From Candidatus Thermodiscus eudorianus (GTDB lineage Archaea > Thermoproteota > Thermoprotei_A > Sulfolobales > Acidilobaceae), in assembly GCA_015521085.1 (NCBI GenBank), contig WAOW01000005.1, forward strand, positions 124,001-188,000: 64,000 bases of DNA. The letters are read 5' to 3'. Below the pieces are notes generated by a model that was not told the origin of the DNA, did no database searches, and saw only the letters and a list, made by a program, of their open reading frames with translations. Below, piece by piece: positions 1 to 8,481 of the stretch; the first letter of the stretch is position 1; every line of letters begins with the position of its first letter. Both the position numbers and the translations under genes were made by a program.

Positions 1-14
1 GATAGAGAGATCCT

Positions 15-875
15 CTAGGGAGGCGAAACCCTATAAACATTAACTATATTATCAATATTTATTCTATGAAGGTAATCGTCGCCGACACGTTTACGCAACC
101 GGTTTACCTGGTCAGCCATGACCCAGGGATACACAACGGCGCCGGGACGCATCGGATCGTCGATATGATCGCTTTCAAGCATAAACACCGGAGGCGTCTT
201 GCCTAACACGTTCTTGAGTAACTCCGGCGTGCCCGGTATGGTGGCTGGATATCCTAGCTTGGATGCATATACAGAGTGGCCTGGTTTCATATGATGGAAT
301 ACTATCCGGTGCTTGACCTTGGAAGCGCCGATCCTCTCAACGTACCTGTCAACGAGATCTATAGTCACGGACCCCATGTTTTCGAGGTGCATGTGTACGA
401 TACAATCGTCATCATTGGCTATCTCTAGGGCCCTCTCCAGTATGATCTCGCTTATGATAACTCTTTCAGCAGTCGTCTTATAGTGCTGTCTACCAACTTC
501 TCCTATGCCATCTAGGAACCCATCACGACAAGCATTGCCGTATTCCTCGACTACACGCAAGCCAAGCTCCAACACTTCTCTAGGATCCATTCTATACTTG
601 TCTATCAGCTTGTCGACGTCGGCCGGATGAAACCCGGCTAGGCATGAGACTTTAAGGCCAGCCTCTTCGGCTGCCATACATTCTCTAGTCAGAATATCTA
701 AGACCTCTCTGTAGGACTCTATCCCTGCAAAGTCTAGACCATACGCCCATGGAGGCAACGCAACGATAGCCATAAACCAGCCTCCACTCCTATGAAATCT
801 ATCCGCTATTTTAGCGGCGCCCAGACCCCTCGCCGGGTTTGTATGTGTATGTGCATCAGCCACGGGTATGCTCAT
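15..875 (-). CDS. TatD-like metal-dependent hydrolase
   Basis: A 286-residue protein of the TatD/amidohydrolase TIM-barrel type. The N-terminal metal motif DAHTHTNP (residues 7-14) supplies two histidines. Further candidate ligands are the glutamate in GIGEVGRQH, the histidines of HMHLENM and HHMKPG, and a late aspartate in LESDHIDDP. Family members are metal-dependent nucleases or phosphodiesterases, but the substrate of this archaeal subgroup is unknown. It starts 16 bases after leuS, with GGGGTG eight bases before the ATG, so it is probably cotranscribed with leuS. The metal-enzyme call is secure; nuclease activity is inference. Confidence 0.8.
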   Translation of the reverse strand: MSIPVADAHTHTNPARGLGAAKIADRFHRSGGWFMAIVALPPWAYGLDFAGIESYREVLDILTRECMAAEEAGLKVSCLAGFHPADVDKLIDKYRMDPREVLELGLRVVEEYGNACRDGFLDGIGEVGRQHYKTTAERVIISEIILERALEIANDDDCIVHMHLENMGSVTIDLVDRYVERIGASKVKHRIVFHHMKPGHSVYASKLGYPATIPGTPELLKNVLGKTPPVFMLESDHIDDPMRPGAVVYPWVMADQVNRLRKRVGDDYLHRINIDNIVNVYRVSPP

Positions 876-891
876 AGAGCGTGCACCCCTC

Positions 892-3783
892 TCACTCTAA
901 TATGATCGCTGGCTTGGATGGCAGGGCTATCTTCTTACCTGGACTATACTCCTCCTCAACCTTGATAGAGACTTCGCTCAATTCGGTCTCTCTAGCGATG
1001 AACTCTCCTGCTTCCCTCAAAGACTTCAGCTCTAAGTGTCTCTCTACGTACAAACTCAGAATATCAGGGTTCTGCATTATAACCGGAACCAGCTTTCCAG
1101 CCTCTTTCTTGTATTCGCTCGGAAGAGCCTTTATCGCCTCTTTAATAGAAGACCGGAGGTCGAATCCCTTCTTCCTAGCTTCAATTATGCTTCGTACGAA
1201 CTCGTATTTCCATGAAGCGGCTACAACCACGTTAGCCTTGTGCGGATCTCTAACGAATTTCTTGATTTCTTTGATGTCATCAATGACCCTTCTTATAATC
1301 TCCTCAGCCCTCTCCACTTCGTCGTTTATCTTTGTCTCGTCTGCTTCCGGCCATCTAGCTAGCGATACGAAGGGCTTCTTGCCAATTCTACTCCAAGTTT
1401 CCTCGGCGACGTGTGGCACGAAGGGTGCTATCATGAGTGTAACGCTTTCTATGTATTTCTTTAGTAATTCTTTATTGGGGGATCCAGCTCTCTTGAGATA
1501 CCATTTATAGTGGGCTTGCATTCCATAGTAAGCCTTCACCAGAGCTGTTTTATAATTCATATCATCCATAGCTTTAGTGACTTCGAGAATAGTCTTGTTT
1601 AACACGCTCTCAAACCAATCATCAATAACTAATCTATAGGTTCGTCCTCTACCGTAATTCGACTCGGCGAACTTAATCCACCAAACGAGTTCCTCAACAG
1701 CTTTTTCGGCCACGCTAGGCTCGAAATTGGCGTCATCGAGTCCAGCGTCCGCGCCAGCGAGTACCTCTGCCCACCGGGTAGCATCGGCTCCCCACCAATC
1801 TAGAGCTTGTCTTAGGAGTATGAAGTTACCCTTCGCCTTGCTCATCTTCTCTCCTTCTACAAGTATCCAGCCGTTGACCCCTATTCCTCTAGGCCAGTGT
1901 TTCTCGTCAAATATGGCGACATGGTGAAATATGAAAAATGTCAAATGATTTGGAATTAAATCCTTACCGCTAATTCTGGCGTCGACGGGGTACCAGTAGA
2001 GGAACTCTCTCCTCATAGCCTCCAGAAGTTCCACAGAGATACCTGTAGCCTCCGAAACGCTTTCTGCATCACCCTTACCTAGGAATATATAGTCGAACAA
2101 CTCTGGCTTTAGCTGTTCAGGCTTTATCCCATACGTCTCCGGGTTCTGCAGGTATTTCGCTATAGTGTAATACGCCATGTATATCGTTGAGTCGCTTAGA
2201 CTCTCGATCACCCACTCCCTGTCCCAGGGCAGGGGAGTGCCCAGCTCCCGTTGATGCGTAAACGCCCAATCCCTAAGCCAGTCTATAGTACTGTGGAAAA
2301 CCTCTCGTAGCCTCAAGGGGTAGAATCGCATCCTGTCAACAGCCCTATGGGCTAGTCTCTTCCACTCTGGGTTACTATAGAGCAAGAACCACTGATTGGA
2401 TACAATCTTAACATGGGTTCGCGCGCCACAACGACAGTATACACGGGAGGGCAGTGTATATATCTGGATAGCAAAGCCCTGCTTCTCCATCCACTCTACG
2501 ATCTCCTTCTTAGCGTCGATGACCCTTCTACCCGACCACTGTCCCGCCACGTCTAATAGAACGCCAGTATGGTACTCCTTAGAGTAGACCTCCTTGGTCG
2601 CGGCTTCAAGCTTCTCACGTTCTTCCTGACTCTTGATTCCCCGGGCTTCCACCGCATCCTTTGCTGGTATTGAAGAGTAACCCTCAACTTTGATTAGGGG
2701 TATCGGCTTTAGGCCTCTAACGATGTCAGGCGCTAGCCCGTATTTTTCGAGGAGTTCGGGCTTCTCCTGTAGCTCTTTTAGGGCTATATAGTCGTAGGGG
2801 GCATGGGCCGGCACGCTCATAACTATCCCGGTACCCAGTTCGGGGTCTACGAATGTGGCTGGCAGTATCGGGACCCAGTCTCCGTTAACGGGGTTTCTAG
2901 CGACCTTACCCAGTAGTTCCCGCCCTGATATAGTGTCGACCGTGTTGACTTCGAATTTTTGATCGGCCAGTTCATCTCTCATATAAGTGTTTAAAATCCA
3001 TCTTTCACCATTGACGTCGACTATAAGATATGTATAGTCGGGTCTAACCCAGATGTTAGTCACACCATAGACAGTCTCGGGCCTGAATGTCAGTGCCGGC
3101 ACGACCGTCCCATCGTCTAGTCTAAACTTAATTATAACGGCCTCGACAGGGCTAATGCCAGCATACTCGTCTAACCGGTCATGGTCTCCGACAACCTTCT
3201 TCTCCTTAGGACACCACACCACAGGATGCTCTCCCTTGCCAACGAGCCCTTTCTCGCGTAACTTCAAATACTGCCATTCAACGAACTTGCTGTAGTAAGG
3301 GTTCAAGCTGGTCGTGTAGAACTCCCTCCTCCAGTCGATACTCATGCCATACCTCTTCAAATCCCTCTTCCATCCCCTGGTAAAGTAGTAGACCCAGTAG
3401 GCCGGGTCCTTGAATTTATCCAGCTCTTCCTCCTCCACACCCATCATTTTTAGTGTTCTAATTATGCTGGGGTCGCCCTCCCTTAATCGTAGAGCAGAGG
3501 CTACGATTGGCCCTCCCGTAGCATGCCAACCCTGCGGAAATAGTACATTATAGCCTCTCAACCTCTTATAACGTGCAGTTATGTCCGCCCTAAGTATAGT
3601 GAATGCACCGCCTAGATGCGGATACGCGTTAACATAGGGGAAAGGAAACGTTACGAAGAACTTCGGTTTTGCCTCGTCAGGCTCCGGCTCGAATACGCCA
3701 GCTTTCTCCCACTCTTTCTGCCACTTCTCTTCGATCTTCTTCAAGGTCTCGACTAGGTCTGCGTGGCCGCGCTTGGCTGACAA
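892..3783 (-). CDS. leuS: leucyl-tRNA synthetase
   Basis: Class I aminoacyl-tRNA synthetase of archaeal/eukaryotic LeuRS type, charging tRNA-Leu in the cytoplasm. The HIGH-type signature PYVNAYPHLGG lies near residue 50 and the KMSKAKGN signature near residue 644, separated by the editing domain that hydrolyses mischarged tRNA. The length of about 963 residues is normal. The frame can begin at GTG 3792, but GGAGGGTG overlaps that codon and sits six bases before TTG 3783, so TTG is preferred. It leads the leuS-tatD unit and is divergent from the small gene at 3892. Confidence 0.96.
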   Translation of the reverse strand: MSAKRGHADLVETLKKIEEKWQKEWEKAGVFEPEPDEAKPKFFVTFPFPYVNAYPHLGGAFTILRADITARYKRLRGYNVLFPQGWHATGGPIVASALRLREGDPSIIRTLKMMGVEEEELDKFKDPAYWVYYFTRGWKRDLKRYGMSIDWRREFYTTSLNPYYSKFVEWQYLKLREKGLVGKGEHPVVWCPKEKKVVGDHDRLDEYAGISPVEAVIIKFRLDDGTVVPALTFRPETVYGVTNIWVRPDYTYLIVDVNGERWILNTYMRDELADQKFEVNTVDTISGRELLGKVARNPVNGDWVPILPATFVDPELGTGIVMSVPAHAPYDYIALKELQEKPELLEKYGLAPDIVRGLKPIPLIKVEGYSSIPAKDAVEARGIKSQEEREKLEAATKEVYSKEYHTGVLLDVAGQWSGRRVIDAKKEIVEWMEKQGFAIQIYTLPSRVYCRCGARTHVKIVSNQWFLLYSNPEWKRLAHRAVDRMRFYPLRLREVFHSTIDWLRDWAFTHQRELGTPLPWDREWVIESLSDSTIYMAYYTIAKYLQNPETYGIKPEQLKPELFDYIFLGKGDAESVSEATGISVELLEAMRREFLYWYPVDARISGKDLIPNHLTFFIFHHVAIFDEKHWPRGIGVNGWILVEGEKMSKAKGNFILLRQALDWWGADATRWAEVLAGADAGLDDANFEPSVAEKAVEELVWWIKFAESNYGRGRTYRLVIDDWFESVLNKTILEVTKAMDDMNYKTALVKAYYGMQAHYKWYLKRAGSPNKELLKKYIESVTLMIAPFVPHVAEETWSRIGKKPFVSLARWPEADETKINDEVERAEEIIRRVIDDIKEIKKFVRDPHKANVVVAASWKYEFVRSIIEARKKGFDLRSSIKEAIKALPSEYKKEAGKLVPVIMQNPDILSLYVERHLELKSLREAGEFIARETELSEVSIKVEEEYSPGKKIALPSKPAIILE

Positions 3784-3891
3784 GCAGCACACCCTCCTCT
3801 CTCCATAAGCCTCTGGGGAAGAAATCTCTTCCTCTGTCTATTAAAGGCAATAATACCCCGGACAATACTGACTGGCACGGTGTAATACGAG

Positions 3892-4221
3892 ATGGAAGAG
3901 TCCGAGGTAAAGAAGGAGTACTATGGTAAGGCACGGATAGGGAAAGTGATGAGTGGAATGCAGAGCATAGTCCTAAAGCCCGAAGACCTATCTAGCCCGG
4001 TGGCGTTTCAGATGGCTCTCTCCAGGATAATGGAGGCCGCCATGAAGATAGCCGAGTCAGGAGGGCCGAGGCCCAGATATGTAGCGGAGGTTAGATTTAC
4101 CGACGATCTAGGCAATAATGTGGTCTTTGCAGTGGATCTAGGCGAGAATGTCCCTCCTTTCTCCAGCGACAGGGTCCGGGCTAGGGTAGTGGTTGAACTC
4201 TACGATGTCGAGGAGGAATAA
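3892..4221 (+). CDS. small conserved-looking protein, unknown function
   Basis: A 109-residue acidic protein that I do not recognise. It has no membrane segment or cysteines. The middle is likely helical (about 45-62) and the C-terminal half alternates like beta strands and ends in an acidic tail. It is a lone plus-strand gene between leuS and the PhoH-KH gene, convergent with the latter at a 12-base gap. Internal ATG codons at 3949 and 3958 could serve as starts. Codon use resembles the neighbours, so it is probably real. Confidence 0.65.
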   Translation: MEESEVKKEYYGKARIGKVMSGMQSIVLKPEDLSSPVAFQMALSRIMEAAMKIAESGGPRPRYVAEVRFTDDLGNNVVFAVDLGENVPPFSSDRVRARVVVELYDVEEE

Positions 4222-4233
4222 AACAATTAGGGT

Positions 4234-5382
4234 TTACCGCTTTCTCCTTCCCCCTTCCCTGCTTTCAACTACGTATACACCGAACCCGAACAGGTTGCGG
4301 AATACCTCATCAACGAATTTTATATAGATTCCTTTCTGGCCGATTACAGGCCCTAGGTTACCCTTGCTAACCAGAAGCCTCAGCTCCGGGCCAGCAAAGT
4401 CAAAGTCGATGACATGCTTGTGTACCCAAGCCACTGGGTGTATTGCCCTGATATACTCTTTAAAGTCCAGTGTAAGCTGTACCGCCCTGAGGCTTAAACC
4501 TGTTTCCTCCTCTATCCTGGCTATCCTCTCTCCTCCGTGTCCGATTAACCTTCCTAGATGGCCCTCCTTGACGAGTATTAATGCGTCGGGGACATGATCG
4601 CTCTCAATGCCCCACTTCTTCTTCAGATCAACAAGATACGCTACATTTATTATATCTGCGTCCGGCGAGATGTTCCTAGCCTCCTCGGCGATCCTCTCTT
4701 CTATCTCGCTCATGCGCCTCCTCCTAACCTGTAATTCCAAAAGTAAGCGGAGTCCGAGCCTGGCGCCCGGCCGGATTATATCCTTCACTCCGAGATCAAT
4801 TATCTCGGCGTTCTCTTCACCCATAAGTATTTCTCTCGCGAGCACGATCCCCTCGCTGCGGGGACCCTTCTGGAATATAGGGTCTCCCGCTATTATGAGC
4901 CTAGAGTTATTGCCTAGTCTCGTGATTATCTCTACTATGGTCTCTGGAGCAGCGTTCTGGGCATCGTCTAGGATGATCAGTGAATCGTCAAAACTCCTAC
5001 CCCGAAGCAGGTGAGGATCTACCAAGACAAGCTTCCTTGCCTCTACTAGTTTCCCGATGACGTCTTCTCCAGCCAGGGACGAGGCAATATCAGCTATGTA
5101 CTCGCTCGCTAACTTAACATAGTGCTCTGGATCACTGGTAATGGTTACCTCTTGACCCGTTGTAACATCTATAATGGGCCTAGCTATCACTATCCTCTTA
5201 TAGCGCTTCCTAGATAGAGACTGTAGCCCGTATGCTAGGGTCACATAACTTTTACCGGTCCCAGTGGGCCCAAACACACCAACGATATTAACGTCTTCGC
5301 TACGCAATACGGAGAAGAGTCTCTCCTGTCCCTTGCTTAAGGGTTCCAGCTTGTCAAATACGTTGGCCAGGCCCTCATCCAT
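4234..5382 (-). CDS. PhoH-type ATPase with C-terminal KH-like RNA-binding repeats
   Basis: The N-terminal half is a PhoH-like P-loop ATPase, with Walker A GPTGTGKS near residue 40 and Walker B LIILDDAQNA near residue 140. The C-terminal third carries two KH-type loops, HLGRLIGHGG near residue 275 and NLGPVIGQKG near residue 350, the second resembling NusA-type KH domains. This architecture predicts an ATP-dependent RNA-remodelling or RNA-processing factor. ATG 5397 is possible, but GGGGTGGAG directly precedes ATG 5382. It is last in a minus-strand unit after a glycosyltransferase and a nitrilase. Its cellular role is unknown. Confidence 0.85.
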   Translation of the reverse strand: MDEGLANVFDKLEPLSKGQERLFSVLRSEDVNIVGVFGPTGTGKSYVTLAYGLQSLSRKRYKRIVIARPIIDVTTGQEVTITSDPEHYVKLASEYIADIASSLAGEDVIGKLVEARKLVLVDPHLLRGRSFDDSLIILDDAQNAAPETIVEIITRLGNNSRLIIAGDPIFQKGPRSEGIVLAREILMGEENAEIIDLGVKDIIRPGARLGLRLLLELQVRRRRMSEIEERIAEEARNISPDADIINVAYLVDLKKKWGIESDHVPDALILVKEGHLGRLIGHGGERIARIEEETGLSLRAVQLTLDFKEYIRAIHPVAWVHKHVIDFDFAGPELRLLVSKGNLGPVIGQKGIYIKFVDEVFRNLFGFGVYVVESREGGRRKR

Positions 5383-5426
5383 TTTCTCCACCCCCATAGA
5401 TGGGTCTCTAGGAGGCGAATTAAGAG

Positions 5427-6215
5427 TTAGCGACCCGGCCTGGAGTAGATGCTAGAGAGTCTGCTAATTAAGTCTTCTCTGAATGCCCATCGTTTTCTGA
5501 TATCATCGATAAACTCGGTCTCTATACGGTACACCCTAACGACGTCAATGCCCCTAAGAGCCTCTACTGGCTGGCCGTCTGGCTTGAATACAGCGCTACC
5601 CCCACCAGTAAACCTGCCATCGGGATATGTTACCCCAATGGTGTTAACTCCAGCAGTGAAGACTATGTTCTCAGCTGCGCGCGTAGATAGAATCCCCTGC
5701 CAGAGTCTAACTCTATCGCTAGGTATCGATGCAGGATTGTAGATTAAATCCACGCCTCTAACCACTAGATCCCGGGCCATCTCCGGGTAGAAGACGTCGA
5801 CGCACGCCAAGCAACCAATCTTAACCCCGTTCACCTCTACGATCCTAGCTAAGCTACCGGGCGAAACCCAGCCTCTCTCCCCAACAGCCTTGCTAGGGAA
5901 ATGTTTCTCACATATACCCGTAACTCCACGATCGCCAGCAAAGTATCCGCGGCTGACTATGCGTTCGCTATCCCTAATATAAGCTAGACCAGAAAATATC
6001 GGATAGCCGTATTCCGCGTATAAACCTTCAATAATTGATATATAGTCGTTCTCTTCCACTACATTTCTTGTTAGCCAATTCTCCGGAAACAATACTGTAA
6101 GATCATCGGAGAGAACTCTCTTTATAGCGTTGAGAACGAGCTTCGCGGCCTTCAGCGATTCTCTAGGAGTCTCACCACGGGTGAGTTCTGCCAGCGCTAA
6201 TCGTATCTCTGGCAT
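5427..6215 (-). CDS. carbon-nitrogen hydrolase (nitrilase family)
   Basis: A 262-residue nitrilase-superfamily protein. The expected Glu-Lys-Cys triad is visible: Glu in FPENWL, Lys in GICEKHFPS, and Cys in GCLACVDVFYPE. Members hydrolyse amides or nitriles, or transfer acyl groups. The substrate cannot be deduced, although the position after a lipid-linked glycosyltransferase is suggestive. It has one of the clearest ribosome binding sites here, GGAGGTG seven bases before the ATG, lying inside the end of the preceding gene, which it overlaps by 19 bases. Confidence 0.85.
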   Translation of the reverse strand: MPEIRLALAELTRGETPRESLKAAKLVLNAIKRVLSDDLTVLFPENWLTRNVVEENDYISIIEGLYAEYGYPIFSGLAYIRDSERIVSRGYFAGDRGVTGICEKHFPSKAVGERGWVSPGSLARIVEVNGVKIGCLACVDVFYPEMARDLVVRGVDLIYNPASIPSDRVRLWQGILSTRAAENIVFTAGVNTIGVTYPDGRFTGGGSAVFKPDGQPVEALRGIDVVRVYRIETEFIDDIRKRWAFREDLISRLSSIYSRPGR

Positions 6216-7297
6216 CTTATCACACCTCCAACTATAACCAGCGAGCCTATTGTAGCGGCCATCGGAGGGATCAACTGGACAGAATAGAAACTATAGAGGG
6301 TCCTGTTGCCGAGAACCCACACCAGGGCGTAGATAATCAGGACCGATAGATAGTTTAGGGGGCCGACAAGTAGCTGGTCAGACCTGCACTTTGTAGCAAC
6401 ATAGACCAGCGGAGCCATTACTATGAGGACAGTTAAATGTAAAATCGTGTTTAGGGTAGCTGCCTGAGCCGCTGGCTTAAACGAGTAATAAAACGGGTTG
6501 CTATTGAGTATCCAGCCTAGCGGAGTTGATGTAGGAGGACCAGGGGGCCTTGAAGTCACGTGCCACTTCAAGGCCGACAGAGTCTCCTTTACTATATCCA
6601 CCGGGCCGAAGTATGCTATTAGAGGGATCATTAGGGCGACATAGATGATAAATGGTATCAACACGTCTTCCGATAGTCTCTTAGCTTTAACCCTCACAGA
6701 GCCCTCCCGATAGAGATCGTATAGCATCACTGCTACTATCGATGCCGCGCCGCTGAGCTTGGTCGATAAAGCTAGGCTCCCCGCTATAAGAGCTGGGCGT
6801 CTCTTTCCTAGAAGGAGGAATGATACCGTGAGTGATGTGAAGAACGCTAGGTGTATGTCTAGCATGGCTATAGAACCGGAAACGGCCAATAGTTTCTCGG
6901 ATCCGAGTGCAGCTACGCCCGCTATGCTTGCCAGAGCCCCAGCTATTCTGTTCTTTCCGGCTAAGAGAAGGGTCCATCCCATAAATAGTACAATAAGCCC
7001 CGATTCGATGATTCCAGGCATGCGCCATCCAAGGGGGTTGTCTCCATAAAGTATCATAGACAGAGCAATAAGATATTTGCCAAGCGGTGGATGTTCTAGG
7101 TTAAAATAGTCTGTATTGGTCTTATTGCTATACATCGAGGCATTGACATCTACATCGAATATAAACTCAAGATACCGCCGGGCAGAATCAACATAATATA
7201 TCTCGTCGCTAACATAGAGTTGATCGCTCTTACTGTTGGCCAACGCGTATCTATACGACTCGTAACCCGTATACACGGATATAGCAATGACAAACAC
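6197..7297 (-). CDS. PMT-family (GT39-like) membrane glycosyltransferase, 5' end uncertain
   Basis: A polytopic membrane protein resembling dolichyl-phosphate-mannose-protein mannosyltransferases. An early acidic pair DE (residues 31-32) lies in the first external loop, followed by EHPPLGK (68-74) and many hydrophobic segments. It probably transfers a sugar from a polyprenyl phosphate to protein or lipid outside the membrane. GTG 7297 is the first ordinary start, but it cuts the first membrane helix in half. The frame stays open to a TGA at 7361-7363 and upstream encodes a basic patch plus the missing half of the helix, so initiation at CTG 7354 or ACG 7357 is possible. It leads the operon with the nitrilase and PhoH-KH genes. 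Confidence 0.8.
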   Translation of the reverse strand: MFVIAISVYTGYESYRYALANSKSDQLYVSDEIYYVDSARRYLEFIFDVDVNASMYSNKTNTDYFNLEHPPLGKYLIALSMILYGDNPLGWRMPGIIESGLIVLFMGWTLLLAGKNRIAGALASIAGVAALGSEKLLAVSGSIAMLDIHLAFFTSLTVSFLLLGKRRPALIAGSLALSTKLSGAASIVAVMLYDLYREGSVRVKAKRLSEDVLIPFIIYVALMIPLIAYFGPVDIVKETLSALKWHVTSRPPGPPTSTPLGWILNSNPFYYSFKPAAQAATLNTILHLTVLIVMAPLVYVATKCRSDQLLVGPLNYLSVLIIYALVWVLGNRTLYSFYSVQLIPPMAATIGSLVIVGGVIRCQRYD

Positions 7298-7430
7298 AAG
7301 GGCTAAGACCAGTACAGGCGAGTAGACGTATCTACGCGGGGATATAGCGGTCAGCGTAGCTCAGCCTCCTCATCCTGGCTTCAGGCGCCTCTGCTCTTCA
7401 TCCTATATCTAAAGAAGAGACAAGCTATCC

Positions 7431-7437
7431 TTTAAAT
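7431..7437 (+). promoter_or_regulatory. TATA box for the TRAM protein gene
   Basis: TTTAAAT in an AT-poor context, 43 bases before the GTG start at 7480, predicts transcription from about 7458-7462. The rest of the 180-base gap holds the promoter side of the divergent glycosyltransferase operon and no other gene that I can see. Confidence 0.5.
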
Positions 7438-7479
7438 CCCCTAGACGCTATCCCCCTACCAGAAGCCCGGTGGATCCGT

Positions 7480-7797
7480 GTGTCCAGGAACTCGAAGAGG
7501 AAAAAGCGAGACCCTTATTCTACAAGTTATGAGAGGTTAAGCATATACCCCACATACAAGAATCCGGAAAGCGACAACAAGAGGCGCTCGCCACCAGTGA
7601 GAGAGGGGACAACGGTCAAGATTAGGATAACAGGGGTAGACGATGAAGGCAGGCCTATCGGCCTATACTCGGGGTACGAGATAGCAGTTGATGAGTCTTC
7701 CGAGGATCTTGAACCAGGGGAAACTGTCAGGGTGAAGATAAAGAGGGTCAGAGGGAGGAAGGCTCTAGGGTCGATAAAAAAGGAAGAAAAGGATTAG
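7480..7797 (+). CDS. TRAM-domain RNA-binding protein
   Basis: A 105-residue protein with a strongly basic, probably disordered N-terminal 35 residues (SKRKKR at 5-10) followed by a TRAM-type OB-fold. VREGTTVKIRITGVDDEGRP is the typical TRAM opening, and GETVRVKIKRVRGRKALGSI the typical closing strands. Small archaeal TRAM proteins bind RNA and have been described as RNA chaperones with a cold-shock-like role. The basic tail is longer than in minimal TRAM proteins. Start is GTG 7480. It appears monocistronic. Confidence 0.85.
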   Translation: MSRNSKRKKRDPYSTSYERLSIYPTYKNPESDNKRRSPPVREGTTVKIRITGVDDEGRPIGLYSGYEIAVDESSEDLEPGETVRVKIKRVRGRKALGSIKKEEKD

Positions 7798-7872
7798 AGG
7801 AGATGCAACGCTCTAATGGAAATAAGTGGAACAACACTACCTAGCACTTGCGTCTAATAGCGGTGAAGAGAA

Positions 7873-8481
7873 TTGGCATCCGGTCAAGGTATGGAAAGGC
7901 AAGAACCCATAGAGTGCAGGCCCACAAAAGACTTCCTGAGGCACATAGTAAACCACATACTGTCCAGGTATGCCGAGAAGATACCGATAAGCGCCTTCAA
8001 CGAGATAAGGAACAGGTTTAGCAAGGCAGAGGAGAAATACAAGTTCACGGTGTTCGGCGGAGACCCCTACAGGCTACTAGACTATCTAGACTCGGAGGAT
8101 TTCGACGCCCTAGTAACCTACGTCAAATCCACGAATGTAGAAGACGTCCTACAGAGTATCCTGAAAGCCTTAGCGCAAGAATACCGTGAATCCTGCCCGC
8201 CAGTAGCCGAGAAAGCGGAGATGCGGTTAAAGGAGCTAATGAAGACGGAGGAGTCTAAGGAGAGGCAAAGGCTGGCCCCCGAGGTAGTGTATAGGTTCCT
8301 CAAAATGAAGGGATACAAGGTTTCACTCAGAGACGATGGGGCAGTAGAGGTCGAAGGAGGCAACTTCAGTGCAACTATTAGGGTGGCCGACTCTGTGCTA
8401 CACTACACTATATGCAGGCAAGGAAAGTCGTCTAGGCTAGAATCTATAGAGTCTAAGCTTGAGAGGATAAGAGAGCTCTGA
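7873..8481 (+). CDS. unknown soluble protein
   Basis: A 202-residue charged, mostly helical protein that I do not recognise. Residues 18-120 look like a helical bundle, and the last 70 residues include a short alpha/beta unit (PEVVYRFLKMKGYKVSLRDD) that might bind nucleic acid. The last 20 residues are predicted coiled coil. Three cysteines are scattered. The TTG start at 7873 lies 75 bases after the TRAM gene. Its 3' end overlaps the convergent reductase gene by 29 bases, which is compatible with both being real. Confidence 0.65.
   Translation: MASGQGMERQEPIECRPTKDFLRHIVNHILSRYAEKIPISAFNEIRNRFSKAEEKYKFTVFGGDPYRLLDYLDSEDFDALVTYVKSTNVEDVLQSILKALAQEYRESCPPVAEKAEMRLKELMKTEESKERQRLAPEVVYRFLKMKGYKVSLRDDGAVEVEGGNFSATIRVADSVLHYTICRQGKSSRLESIESKLERIREL

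Noticed and set aside
881-1510. 209-codon plus-strand frame
   Set aside because: Lies fully antisense to leuS, has a serine/leucine-rich shadow composition and matches no family.
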